From Candidatus Woesearchaeota archaeon (GTDB lineage: Archaea; Nanobdellota; Nanobdellia; Woesearchaeales; JAIPIC01): 36,236 bases of DNA. This document shows positions 15,668 through 23,516 of this stretch, piece by piece (the first letter of the stretch is position 1; each line of letters begins with the position of its first letter). Under the pieces are notes generated by a model, which had not been told where the DNA came from, made no database searches, and saw only the letters and a program-made list of their open reading frames with translations. Position numbers and translations under genes: made by a program. The stretch lies in contig JAIPIC010000015.1 in the NCBI GenBank assembly GCA_021734865.1, forward strand, positions 1 to 36,236. Direction: 5' to 3'.

Positions 15668-16423
15668 ATGTTTACGGCAGCCCTAGACGCCATTTTCGCT
15701 CCTGTTCTACTACTTGATCCAATTTGGGCAATTATCATTGCCTCTCTTCTAATTTCAATTATGTCAACAATGGCATATAAGCTCATGACCAATCAAGAGC
15801 TTATGAAAAAGCTCAAAGGAGACATAAAAAAGCATCAGGATGAGATGAAGGGTTATAAGGATAATCCTGAAAAGATGATGTCCATACAAAAGAAGGCCAT
15901 GGATGTTAATATGAAGTATATGGCCCAGTCCATGAGACCGACCCTAATCACTTTTCCAATAATAATACTACTCCTGCCTTGGTTAAGTTCTCATTACAGT
16001 TATAACCCAATCGCTCCAATGGAACCATTTGAGATAAGGGTAATGTTTAATAGTGCTGTTCAAGGTGATATTTACGCATCATCTGTACCGGCTGAGTTAA
16101 CTTTTGATAAGACTGTCAAGCAGATTTCTGGTAATAATGCTAGCTTTATTGCTAGTGGGCCCGCCGGTAGGTATGAATTGGATTTTGAATACTCTGGTTC
16201 AAAATACACAATTCCAACATTGATATCAGATGACCTAGAAAGCCTTGAACCGGTTAAGACTTTTAAGAACTCTGTTGTAAGCAAGATTGAGATTAACCAG
16301 ACTAAACTTCAGCCTATGGGAGATTTATCTTTATTTGGTTGGAAACCAAAATGGCTTGGAACATATATCATCTTCTCTTTGATATTCAGTATGTCCCTAA
16401 GGAAAATACTAAATATATACTAA
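15668..16423 (+). CDS. DUF106/EMC3-type membrane insertase (YidC/Oxa1 superfamily)
   Basis: Archaeal relative of YidC, Oxa1 and EMC3, thought to insert membrane proteins. It is 251 residues with three hydrophobic segments: about 18-38, 100-116 and a C-terminal one around 225-247. A charged cytosolic segment (KKLKGDIKKHQDEMKGYKDNPEKMM) between the first two is the hallmark coiled region. An extracellular domain of about 105 residues separates helices two and three. It follows secY as in many archaea. Classification is from the pattern; activity is inferred from the family. Confidence 0.88.
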   Translation: MFTAALDAIFAPVLLLDPIWAIIIASLLISIMSTMAYKLMTNQELMKKLKGDIKKHQDEMKGYKDNPEKMMSIQKKAMDVNMKYMAQSMRPTLITFPIIILLLPWLSSHYSYNPIAPMEPFEIRVMFNSAVQGDIYASSVPAELTFDKTVKQISGNNASFIASGPAGRYELDFEYSGSKYTIPTLISDDLESLEPVKTFKNSVVSKIEINQTKLQPMGDLSLFGWKPKWLGTYIIFSLIFSMSLRKILNIY

Positions 16424-16425
16424 TA

Positions 16426-17016
16426 TCATATCGATTCTAGTATCTTTTTTTCAATGAATTTTATAGTCGGTTTTCGCCAAAATGTCATAGGATGTAACAG
16501 TGCATATACTATGTTATTGTCATTTTCCGGATTCTTTGAAAGATCATTAAATGCACTATTGCCTGGAAATACCATCAGATCAAAAGGGTTCCACACTGAA
16601 TAATATCTACATCTGCTCCCTGGTAATCTTTTACGTAGCTTGTTTAATATATTGCTATTAGGACGCAGATCGTAAATACCTGGGAATTGTGCTGGTAATG
16701 GTAACAAATAAGCAAGCCACGAACCATGCCAAGGAGAACAAATAGTAAAACATTTACTGCAATTCAAACCAAGTATCTCGATAGCTAGGCTTGCGATTAT
16801 TCCTCCCTGGCTGAGTCCGATTACACATATCTTTTTTTCTTCTGATGTCAAATCAACAAATTTCTTGAATTTTTTTGCCAGCTCAATAAGGGGTACAGTG
16901 CCCCATTTTTCGCTATAATTAAATCCCTTTACCTTGTATCCCCTTTCTTCTAGATGCCTCAAAATAGGTTCATATTCGGCGTTTGAACCATTCCAACCAT
17001 GCAGTGCGTATATCAT
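16426..17016 (-). CDS. Alpha/beta hydrolase (lipase/esterase-like)
   Basis: Probable serine hydrolase of 196 residues. The oxyanion region is HGWNGS near the N-terminus (residues 5-10), the nucleophile elbow is GLSQGG (GxSxG, about residues 67-72), and an Asp in NPFDLMVFPG and a His in LLHPMTF are plausible remaining triad members. No signal peptide is visible, so it is probably cytosolic. The substrate is unknown. It converges with the DUF106 gene, leaving only two bases between the stops. A TATA box 26 bases before its ATG suggests a leaderless monocistronic message. Confidence 0.8.
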   Translation of the reverse strand: MIYALHGWNGSNAEYEPILRHLEERGYKVKGFNYSEKWGTVPLIELAKKFKKFVDLTSEEKKICVIGLSQGGIIASLAIEILGLNCSKCFTICSPWHGSWLAYLLPLPAQFPGIYDLRPNSNILNKLRKRLPGSRCRYYSVWNPFDLMVFPGNSAFNDLSKNPENDNNIVYALLHPMTFWRKPTIKFIEKKILESI

Positions 17017-17036
17017 AATGATATTAGTCAGTTATC

Positions 17037-17049
17037 CTATATATTTTTA
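17037..17049 (-). promoter_or_regulatory. TATA box for the hydrolase
   Basis: AAAAATATATAGG on the minus strand is centred about 26 bases before the ATG at 17016, again predicting a leaderless start. Confidence 0.45.
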
Positions 17050-17098
17050 TATGGCCAACCCTAATACATTACTAAAGCACTGGACATTTGCACATAAC

Positions 17099-17108
17099 TT
17101 TTATAAAG
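17099..17108 (+). promoter_or_regulatory. TATA box for the 111-residue gene
   Basis: TTTTATAAAG centred near 17104 predicts transcription from about 17130. That is just where the hairpin-rich leader begins, which supports this box over the CATATATAGC inside the leader. Confidence 0.5.
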
Positions 17109-17129
17109 AGACTAATCATAACATATCTT

Positions 17130-17227
17130 ACTCCGCTGGAGGTATCCCGGACTGAGAGCATATATAGCTCCTTTCCACCCAGGGATATCTTACAGTTGAA
17201 ATAAAATGCGAAAGCAAGGAGGCAAAA
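17130..17227 (+). promoter_or_regulatory. Structured leader before the 111-residue gene
   Basis: Leader of about 98 bases. It opens with the small hairpin CTCC-gct-GGAG (17131-17141). Alternatively, 17141-17148 (GGTATCCC) pairs with 17182-17189 (GGGATATC; 8 bp, one G-U), enclosing GGA/TCC and GAGC/GCTC stems around ATATATA. The two folds share G17141, so slight rearrangement is possible. A strong ribosome binding site (AAGGAGG) follows 4-5 bases before the ATG. This may be a regulatory RNA element; it matches no class I recognise. Confidence 0.45.
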
Positions 17228-17563
17228 ATGCAAACCGAAAATAAATCAGGCAGCGGTAATCTGCCGGAAAAAAAATTTAGAGCAGGAGCTATTTCTGCAA
17301 CTGTCTGGAAAAACGAGACAAAAAGCAAGACTGGAGAGGATGTTGCTTATTATACAATATCCATTGAACGTTCTTATAAAGATAAAAACGACCAGTGGCA
17401 GACCACTCAGTCTTTTAGGGTAAATGATTTGCCAAGATTGGCTCTTGTGGTCAATAAAGCATATGAATACCTTAATCTCGTCGATGTAAATGTCGATGCA
17501 CCAGTTGGTTCTAAACCAACTGTGTCTCAGAGTTCAATTCCGGATGAAGAGATAGTAATGTAA
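17228..17563 (+). CDS. Conserved small protein, possible nucleic-acid-associated role
   Basis: Unassigned 111-residue soluble protein with no signal or membrane segment. The core KFRAGAISATVWKN, then YYTISIERSYKDKNDQWQTT and NDLPRLALVVNKAYEYL resembles a widespread family of small uncharacterised archaeal and bacterial proteins with an SSB/OB-like look, but I cannot name a domain. The N- and C-termini are low complexity. It sits directly upstream of radA on the same strand, so a role near recombination or single-stranded DNA is a reasonable guess, from context only. Its strong AAGGAGG site suggests high expression. Confidence 0.75.
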   Translation: MQTENKSGSGNLPEKKFRAGAISATVWKNETKSKTGEDVAYYTISIERSYKDKNDQWQTTQSFRVNDLPRLALVVNKAYEYLNLVDVNVDAPVGSKPTVSQSSIPDEEIVM

Positions 17564-17564
17564 T

Positions 17565-17585
17565 TTTTCTTTTTTATTTTTTTAC
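17565..17585 (+). terminator. Poly-T terminator between the 111-residue gene and radA
   Basis: TTTTTCTTTTTTATTTTTTTA directly after the stop codon is the oligo-T pattern that ends archaeal transcripts. No clear TATA box follows before radA, so termination may be partial with radA expressed by read-through. Confidence 0.55.
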
Positions 17586-17609
17586 TTTCAATAATAATAG
17601 GTGATAATC

Positions 17610-18554
17610 ATGGATAAGAAATTAACGGATTTACCAGGAGTAGGCGCAGCTACAGTCGAAAAACTTCAGAGTCTTGGATATGAGGATGTCATGAGCGTTG
17701 CAGTTGCAACTCCAGGAGAACTTGTCGAAGCTACAGGAGTCACAGAAAATGCAGCAAGGAAGATGATCCACGCGGCCAGAGATCTGATGGACATGGGTTT
17801 TGAGACAGGTGAAGAATTGCTCAAAAAACGACAGAATATCCAAAAAATCTCAGTAGGAAATGATCCTTTTGATAAATTAATGGGGGGAGGATTTGAAACT
17901 GGCGCAATTACTGAAGCATATGGTAATTATGGATCTGGTAAAACTCAGATTGGGCATATTCTCAGTGTCAATGTCCAAAAAAGCATTGAAGACGGCGGAG
18001 CTGATGGGATTGCAGTCTATATCGATACGGAAAATACTTTCAGACCTGAAAGAATTCAGGAGCTTGCAAAAGGAGCTGGTGTTGATCCAGATATTGCTTT
18101 GAAGAACATCCGTGTAGCACGGGCATTTAATAGTGATCATCAGATGTTGCTTGCTGAAAAAGTTGAGGACCTTATAAAAAAACAAGGATTAAATGTTAAA
18201 CTAGTTGTTGTTGATTCACTTACAGCACATTTCAGGGCTGAGTTCATAGGTCGTGGAACCCTAGCTGAAAGACAACAGAAGTTAAACAAGCATATGCATA
18301 CCCTTGCAAAGATTGCTAATAATAATAACATCTGTGTATTTGTAACGAATCAAGTCATGGCAAGACCAGATGTATTCTTTGGTGATCCGACTGAAGCAAT
18401 TGGTGGAAACATCGTTGGCCACAACAGTACTTTCAGGATATACTTAAGAAAAGGAAAGAAAGGAAGCCGTGTTGCTAAGTTGGTTGATAGTCCAAACCTA
18501 CCTGAAGGCGAAGCAAACTTCTTTGTAGATACTCCCGGACTTCGGGATGTCTAG
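17610..18554 (+). CDS. radA: DNA repair and recombination protein RadA
   Basis: Archaeal RecA/Rad51 recombinase that forms filaments on single-stranded DNA and catalyses strand exchange. It is 314 residues. An N-terminal helix-hairpin-helix region ([15 protein letters not shown], 5-19) precedes the linker and ATPase core; Walker A is GNYGSGKT (105-112) and Walker B is LVVVDSL (about 198-204). The Walker A Tyr replaces the Phe common in Rad[12 protein letters not shown] and the C-terminal [18 protein letters not shown] are typical. The ORF track starts at a GTG (17601); AGGTGA at 17599-17604 favours the ATG at 17610. No intein. Confidence 0.97.
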   Translation: MDKKLTDLPGVGAATVEKLQSLGYEDVMSVAVATPGELVEATGVTENAARKMIHAARDLMDMGFETGEELLKKRQNIQKISVGNDPFDKLMGGGFETGAITEAYGNYGSGKTQIGHILSVNVQKSIEDGGADGIAVYIDTENTFRPERIQELAKGAGVDPDIALKNIRVARAFNSDHQMLLAEKVEDLIKKQGLNVKLVVVDSLTAHFRAEFIGRGTLAERQQKLNKHMHTLAKIANNNNICVFVTNQVMARPDVFFGDPTEAIGGNIVGHNSTFRIYLRKGKKGSRVAKLVDSPNLPEGEANFFVDTPGLRDV

Positions 18555-18559
18555 AACAG

Positions 18560-19525
18560 TTAATTGCTAAAAGTATTTCTTCTTATTTTTTCTTTCATCA
18601 GTATTTCCATATATGCTAATTCAAGCTCCTGCATCTCAATGTCCTTCTTCCTCAGCCATTCGCTCATCCACCCAAAGCGTATTGCTAGTACCATATCATT
18701 TAGCTGTTTCCAGCTATTTTCATTGAATTCATTCTCTAGATGATGCAGAAATTCAGTTATCAGTGGACCAGTAAGAGCTTGTGGATCTTCAAATCCAACG
18801 CATCCCACCACATTTGCCAAGTCATAAATCTCTGGCTTGACGCCCAGAAATTCCCAATCAATTACAGCCAGAATCCTATCTCGACCCCAAATAATGTTCT
18901 CTGGATGAAGGTCACCATGGCATAGGCCCATCCTAATCTCTTTATTGAAGAGGTTGTCCCTGAGATAAGCAGCAAAAGGAATCAACTTCTCATACATAAT
19001 TGGATTCCCCTTCTTTATCTGTTTGAGAAGATGATCAATATAGATATCAAGCCGGAATATACTAAACTTGTCTTTGCACTCGCCAGAAATATCATTAATT
19101 TCTCTTCTCAGATTTTTTATGAAGCCTGCTATAGCACGGCCCCTCCATGCATCATTAATGTAATCAGGTCGAGGAAGTCTTTCGCCATGCACATATTTGG
19201 ATATCTGCCAATAACCCTTGTCATGGACTATACATTCTCCTGCACCGCGATCTGAACTGCTATTATCAAAATATGGGTTGATCGTATCCATATGCTTAGA
19301 TAATTCACATAATGTGAGATTGATCAGTTTCTTCTGCTCAATACTATTCGGATCCAGCTGTTCAAGAACATACATACTGCCGCTGGAATCTTCAATGACT
19401 GAACGAGAAAGGCTTCGTTCAGGACTGCCCGATATTAATAAATCTGGATGTGTTGTCTTATGATGAATATTCCAGTGTTTTAGAATCCGTTGATACTCTT
19501 TTTCAGACAGGTTTGCATTTTGCAT
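18560..19525 (-). CDS. APH-fold phosphotransferase (aminoglycoside/choline kinase-like)
   Basis: Kinase-like protein of 321 residues. The catalytic loop is LCHGDLHPENII (HGD at 203-205) and the metal-binding motif is VIDWEF (DWE at 223-225), followed by YDLANVVG, as in the APH/choline kinase family. The ATP-binding lobe is recognisable but weak (MYVLEQLDP). Such proteins phosphorylate hydroxyls of small molecules such as sugars, choline, homoserine or aminoglycosides; the substrate here cannot be told. The gene converges on radA with five bases between the stops. A TATA box 28 bases before the ATG implies a leaderless message. Not evidence of antibiotic resistance. Confidence 0.82.
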   Translation of the reverse strand: MQNANLSEKEYQRILKHWNIHHKTTHPDLLISGSPERSLSRSVIEDSSGSMYVLEQLDPNSIEQKKLINLTLCELSKHMDTINPYFDNSSSDRGAGECIVHDKGYWQISKYVHGERLPRPDYINDAWRGRAIAGFIKNLRREINDISGECKDKFSIFRLDIYIDHLLKQIKKGNPIMYEKLIPFAAYLRDNLFNKEIRMGLCHGDLHPENIIWGRDRILAVIDWEFLGVKPEIYDLANVVGCVGFEDPQALTGPLITEFLHHLENEFNENSWKQLNDMVLAIRFGWMSEWLRKKDIEMQELELAYMEILMKEKIRRNTFSN

Positions 19526-19548
19526 TTAGAAGAAATTGAATCCATGAT

Positions 19549-19557
19549 ACTTATAAC
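19549..19557 (-). promoter_or_regulatory. TATA box for the APH-like gene
   Basis: GTTATAAGT on the minus strand is centred about 28 bases before the ATG at 19525, consistent with a leaderless start. Confidence 0.45.
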
Positions 19558-19576
19558 TTTGGTTGAATACTCAGTA

Positions 19577-20659
19577 CTAAGATCGACCTACTTTCTTAAA
19601 CATAAACTTAGTAATAAAATTTGATTTCAATCGGATTGCTTTCTCAGGACATAGCTCCTGACAGCAGTAGCATCTGATGCATTTTGAATAATTTATCTTC
19701 AGCTCATGAGAGATTGCATGGACAGGACACACTTTCACGCATCTTTTACATTTTATGCATTTGCTTGTAATTTTTGGTCTCTCGGTAAGGAGTGATTTAG
19801 CATATTTCTTTAACCAGTTTGGAAGACCTTCCATAATAGAACGGGGATGTTTATAATTCTGAGATTTATATTTACCTTCAATCTTATACTTAGGCAGGAC
19901 CCCTCTTTTTTTGGCATGCTCAATCAATGGAACTTTCAGGCCGCATATTTCTGATGCCGCTGCATCCATTGCCAGTGCGTCCTCGCTTGCGATTATCATC
20001 TTTGATTCCCGAAGCCTGCCGGCATTAGGACCCTGACCATCCATTCCAACAATTCCGTCCATGATGTTTATTTTTGGCTTCAGAACAGAATACAGATCAA
20101 GAAGCATTAAAGAAAAGAAATTTGCGTTCTGGAGACGTGCATGGAACTGCGCTTTCCTGGAACCAGGGATCATACCAAAAATGTTTTTGACTGCTCCTGT
20201 AAAGACTGTAAGCGTATGCGTCTTCATCTTAGGAAGATTGACAATCAAATCATATTTTTTCAGATCTTTGGCCAATTCAAAGGATTTTATGAGAAACCCG
20301 TCGTGCTTGACTGTCATGGCCTCACCCAGCCCAAGCAAGGGTACGTCCTGTCTTTGACATATCTCAAGCAGACCGGATACTTTAGCTACTTTTTCTATCG
20401 AACCGAATCCTGGGCTGTCTCCGACAGCAATCGGTTTCTTATATTCTTTCAAGGCCACGATAATCGCTTCAACAAAATCAGGGTGTGTGCATATCTGCTG
20501 GTCTGGAGTCGACGCCATAAGTTGATTTGGTTTGATTAGAATACGCTTACAATCCTTTATTTGTTTTTCAAGCTCTGGTTGTTTTAATAGTCCTTTTATG
20601 ACGGCAAGACTGTCCCCATAGGATTCACATTCCCGCACATGGACTTTAATACAGTTCAT
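19577..20659 (-). CDS. DUF362 protein with two 4Fe-4S ferredoxin motifs
   Basis: A 360-residue iron-sulphur protein. The N-terminal about 290 residues are a DUF362 domain (KPNQLMASTP, GDSPGFGS, NLPKMKTHTLTVFTGAVKN, GMDGQGPNAGRL). The C-terminus holds two cluster motifs: CIKCKRCVKVCP (301-312) and CIRCYCCQELCP (328-339). DUF362 proteins are widespread in anaerobes and uncharacterised; electron transfer or cofactor handling is likely. No membrane segment. The start codon directly abuts the RPA stop, so it is probably cotranscribed with RPA. It suggests an anaerobic lifestyle, as inference. Confidence 0.88.
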   Translation of the reverse strand: MNCIKVHVRECESYGDSLAVIKGLLKQPELEKQIKDCKRILIKPNQLMASTPDQQICTHPDFVEAIIVALKEYKKPIAVGDSPGFGSIEKVAKVSGLLEICQRQDVPLLGLGEAMTVKHDGFLIKSFELAKDLKKYDLIVNLPKMKTHTLTVFTGAVKNIFGMIPGSRKAQFHARLQNANFFSLMLLDLYSVLKPKINIMDGIVGMDGQGPNAGRLRESKMIIASEDALAMDAAASEICGLKVPLIEHAKKRGVLPKYKIEGKYKSQNYKHPRSIMEGLPNWLKKYAKSLLTERPKITSKCIKCKRCVKVCPVHAISHELKINYSKCIRCYCCQELCPEKAIRLKSNFITKFMFKKVGRS

Positions 20660-21649
20660 TTAAAGATTTTCTATTTCTTTTTCAGGGTTTGGAGATGTAT
20701 CAACAAAATTAACCATAATCTCCATTCGGTCAAACATAGAATTATTGACAACACGGCCCTTAATTTTAACAATCTTACCCAACAGTTCGGTTTTTGAATC
20801 ATCAAATTTACCAATATTGGATGAGTATTCAAGCATCTGTTCACGTGTCTGACCTGCAAGAAGTTCAGCCTGCTCTCCGAAAAATACGCTTCTGATGCTT
20901 CCTGTGCCATCATCAACGACTGTCGTTAACACATAATTATAATTAGGTTTTACTTCACCATGAGTAGCACATTTGAAAGCTCCATCGTCATCCCTGACTC
21001 GCTTCCTGCATTCTGGGCACACTTCAAAGAATTTAATATCAAATACCTGCACAACAGTACCCAATATCTCAACACCTTCCTCTCCTCCTTTCAATTCAGA
21101 TATTTTAACTGCTTTGCCCGAAGGAGCACCTGATTCTGAAATTTCTAATTCAGGCAAATCTGAACCCGAAGGATTCACTGTAATTGTAGAATGGTTTCCT
21201 GTATGTATCTCAATACGATCATTATTGGTTTTTGTGTAACCACCCTTAATAGAAAGAATATCATTTGGCTTTAATGTCTCGACATACTTGGTATTGTCAC
21301 CCCAGAATACTACCCTCATCTGGTTCTCACCGTCGGAGATCATAACAGAACCCACTTTTCCGGATCCTCTCTGAGTATTGAATTCACGTATTTCAAAGAC
21401 TTTTGACACTCGTGCTTCTATCTCCATATTTTTCAGGCCGCTTAGTACATCCTTAATAGCAAGCTTGCCTTCAGTCTGCACGAGTTTGACTCCCAATTCA
21501 TTAGCAATTATATGTGCTGCGCCCTCTTTGCTGATAAGTCCAGAAAGCTGATCGAGTTTTTGTTTAATCTTGTCATTAATCTCTTCGTCGCTGAGTTTCT
21601 TCTCTTCTTTAATTCTTGAAATTATCTTATCTAATGGTATCTGAATCAT
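20660..21649 (-). CDS. Replication protein A (OB-fold single-stranded DNA-binding protein)
   Basis: Archaeal RPA/SSB of 329 residues that coats single-stranded DNA during replication and repair. It begins with a charged helical region (1-70), then an OB fold (about 80-160: ARVSKVFEIREF, KVGSVMISDGENQMRVVFWGD), then a second OB region holding a zinc finger of Cys/His type (C211, C214, C227, H230). The ORF track starts at a TTG (21661). I choose the ATG at 21649 because a TATA box lies exactly 26-27 bases upstream. It heads an apparent operon with the DUF362 gene and lies near radA, its functional partner. Confidence 0.93.
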   Translation of the reverse strand: MIQIPLDKIISRIKEEKKLSDEEINDKIKQKLDQLSGLISKEGAAHIIANELGVKLVQTEGKLAIKDVLSGLKNMEIEARVSKVFEIREFNTQRGSGKVGSVMISDGENQMRVVFWGDNTKYVETLKPNDILSIKGGYTKTNNDRIEIHTGNHSTITVNPSGSDLPELEISESGAPSGKAVKISELKGGEEGVEILGTVVQVFDIKFFEVCPECRKRVRDDDGAFKCATHGEVKPNYNYVLTTVVDDGTGSIRSVFFGEQAELLAGQTREQMLEYSSNIGKFDDSKTELLGKIVKIKGRVVNNSMFDRMEIMVNFVDTSPNPEKEIENL

Positions 21650-21671
21650 CAATATGCGCAATAGATTATCT

Positions 21672-21680
21672 TATTTATAA
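21672..21680 (-). promoter_or_regulatory. TATA box for RPA
   Basis: TTATAAATA on the minus strand centred near 21676 predicts a start at about 21650, one base from the RPA ATG. It lies 25-40 bases from the TATA box of the divergent membrane gene. Confidence 0.5.
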
Positions 21681-21702
21681 TTAACGAATAGTAGACCACA
21701 AA

Positions 21703-21713
21703 TATTATATATA
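21703..21713 (+). promoter_or_regulatory. TATA box for the 262-residue membrane protein
   Basis: TATTATATATA centred near 21708 predicts transcription from about 21734, the second in-frame ATG. This argues against the ATG at 21713, which overlaps the box itself. Confidence 0.5.
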
Positions 21714-21733
21714 TGAGTCATATTAAGTGTGGC

Positions 21734-22522
21734 ATGGATAAAAGGATTGTATATGCAATTTGCATTATCATTGCCATTGTTACGGTCGTTTCAATCCCCT
21801 TCCTCGAGAAATCTATCTTTCCAGACTCAGAAGGTCCAGGAGCAGTTACAGTACTTGGGGTTGGAATTATATTCACTGCCATCACTGTATTGCTTTTCTA
21901 TCTGTTCTATAAAGACAAAAACCTAACAAAAGGATTCTTCATTTCAGCAATAACTTATTCATCATTGATAATTCTTGTGAAATTTACATTAGGTCCTTTG
22001 TCTCTTTATAAAGTGAACCAGGCAATGAGCTTTGATCCAATATCATTAACCCCTTTAGGAATATTATTAATATCTACATTCACATTATTACTCTATATTG
22101 GTGTTTTTTATTTTCTATTTTTTATATTCAATAAGAGTCTAAAAAATGAGAAGACTAAAAAGAAGCATAATATCTTCAAGATAATTGCATTTATCCTATT
22201 GATTGGATTAATAGCAGCGGTATCTGCTCTTCCTATTTTGCTTTTAAGCACTTCGTTTGGAATAATATATCTATTTTACGCGTTTTCAAGTAGCATTGGT
22301 GTAATTATGGCTCTTGGGTTATTAATAGCTGTCCTTTTTTGCACATTGACTTATAATGAAGTTAAAAAAAGGGAAATTGCCATGAAAGATGCGGGTTTAT
22401 TGGTTTCATTCTTCTGGATTGGTGCAGCCATTTTGTTTTCATATTCTGCACTTTGGTTTATATATTTCATGACGCTCATGGCATTATGGCCGCTTAGGAC
22501 TTTTACGTTTTCGGTGAAATAA
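21734..22522 (+). CDS. Polytopic membrane protein, unknown function
   Basis: A 262-residue protein that is mostly hydrophobic, with about seven membrane segments and short charged loops such as KNEKTKKKHN. No signature that I can name is visible. The ORF track starts at 21713, but TATA spacing points to the leaderless ATG at 21734 (MDKRIVYAICII). It is seven bases upstream of the UbiA-type gene on the same strand, so the two are probably cotranscribed and may share a membrane-lipid or quinone-related role; that is inference only. Confidence 0.75.
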   Translation: MDKRIVYAICIIIAIVTVVSIPFLEKSIFPDSEGPGAVTVLGVGIIFTAITVLLFYLFYKDKNLTKGFFISAITYSSLIILVKFTLGPLSLYKVNQAMSFDPISLTPLGILLISTFTLLLYIGVFYFLFFIFNKSLKNEKTKKKHNIFKIIAFILLIGLIAAVSALPILLLSTSFGIIYLFYAFSSSIGVIMALGLLIAVLFCTLTYNEVKKREIAMKDAGLLVSFFWIGAAILFSYSALWFIYFMTLMALWPLRTFTFSVK

Positions 22523-22529
22523 TTCTAAA

Positions 22530-23516
22530 ATGATTAAATACATCAAGCTTTTCATCGAAATGCTAAGATACAGAGTAGCTGTGTTGCTATTGATGTTCTT
22601 ACTAATAGGCATAGCTGTTCATGAGAAGATTACAGTATTCAGCTATGATTATGTGCTAGCATCATTGGCACTGCTTTTCAGTTATGTTTCAGCAACCACC
22701 ATCAATGATATAATCGATGTCAAGATAGACAGAATCAACCATCCTCATGGGAAGGGCAGACCTCTCGTAAGCAAAAAAGCTAGCAAGAAAGAATTGTATG
22801 TGCTAAATATCATAACAAGTGTGCTAGCCGTCCTGATGGTCGTCCCAATTGGCTGGAAAGCAGTGATGGTCATGTTATTGTCTTTGTCTATTAGCTACAT
22901 TTACTCTCTTGATCCCATCAAGATATCTCACCGGACGCACCTTGCACATATTTTCCTCTCAGTCGCATATGTGATAGTGCCTTACAGTTTAGGAGTATTT
23001 ACAATAAGTGAATGGTATGTTCCTATCGATTATTTTTTTATGGGTGCTTTCACGATTCTTTTTTTTGGCAGAATAATACTTAAGGATTTCAGAGATGTAA
23101 AAGGGGATCTTAAGTATGGAAAACCAACATTCCTGATCGTATACGGTAAAAATATCACCTGCCTGATTAGCGTCATATCCGTAATATTTGGGAACATCAT
23201 GATAATCTCACTTTCGTCAATCTATCTTGGATATGAGATATTCGTACTGCAGATATTCTTCTTCTGCATATATTTCATGTCCTACAGGCTCTGGAAAGCA
23301 GAATCAAAAGAGAAGGAACAGGAAGCGATAGTAATCGGTGCTAAGATGGGCAATGGTCTTATCCTAACACTTCTTGGCTTACTGGCATTGCATGAATATA
23401 ATGCGGCCAGTTCATTTAGCTTATTTTACTCTTTGCTTACCATGACGATGTTTCTGTTAAGTTTTATTATACTGTTGTCAAACCCTCATCAGGCTGTTGC
23501 TGGTTACAGGGGCTAG
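22530..23516 (+). CDS. UbiA-family prenyltransferase
   Basis: Integral membrane prenyltransferase of 328 residues. The first Asp-rich motif is NDIIDVKIDRIN (59-70) and the second is DFRDVKGDLKYGKPT (186-200), both with the metal-binding aspartates in place. About eight or nine membrane segments are present. In archaea the main candidate is digeranylgeranylglyceryl phosphate synthase, which adds the second isoprenoid chain to the lipid core. Other UbiA members make quinones or hemes, so the exact substrate is open. The 3' end overlaps the convergent 512-residue gene by 50 bases. Confidence 0.85.
   Translation: MIKYIKLFIEMLRYRVAVLLLMFLLIGIAVHEKITVFSYDYVLASLALLFSYVSATTINDIIDVKIDRINHPHGKGRPLVSKKASKKELYVLNIITSVLAVLMVVPIGWKAVMVMLLSLSISYIYSLDPIKISHRTHLAHIFLSVAYVIVPYSLGVFTISEWYVPIDYFFMGAFTILFFGRIILKDFRDVKGDLKYGKPTFLIVYGKNITCLISVISVIFGNIMIISLSSIYLGYEIFVLQIFFFCIYFMSYRLWKAESKEKEQEAIVIGAKMGNGLILTLLGLLALHEYNAASSFSLFYSLLTMTMFLLSFIILLSNPHQAVAGYRG

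Noticed and set aside
18560-19525. Antibiotic-resistance gene reading of the APH-like kinase
   Set aside because: The family fold is shared by many housekeeping small-molecule kinases, and nothing in the sequence or context points to aminoglycosides.
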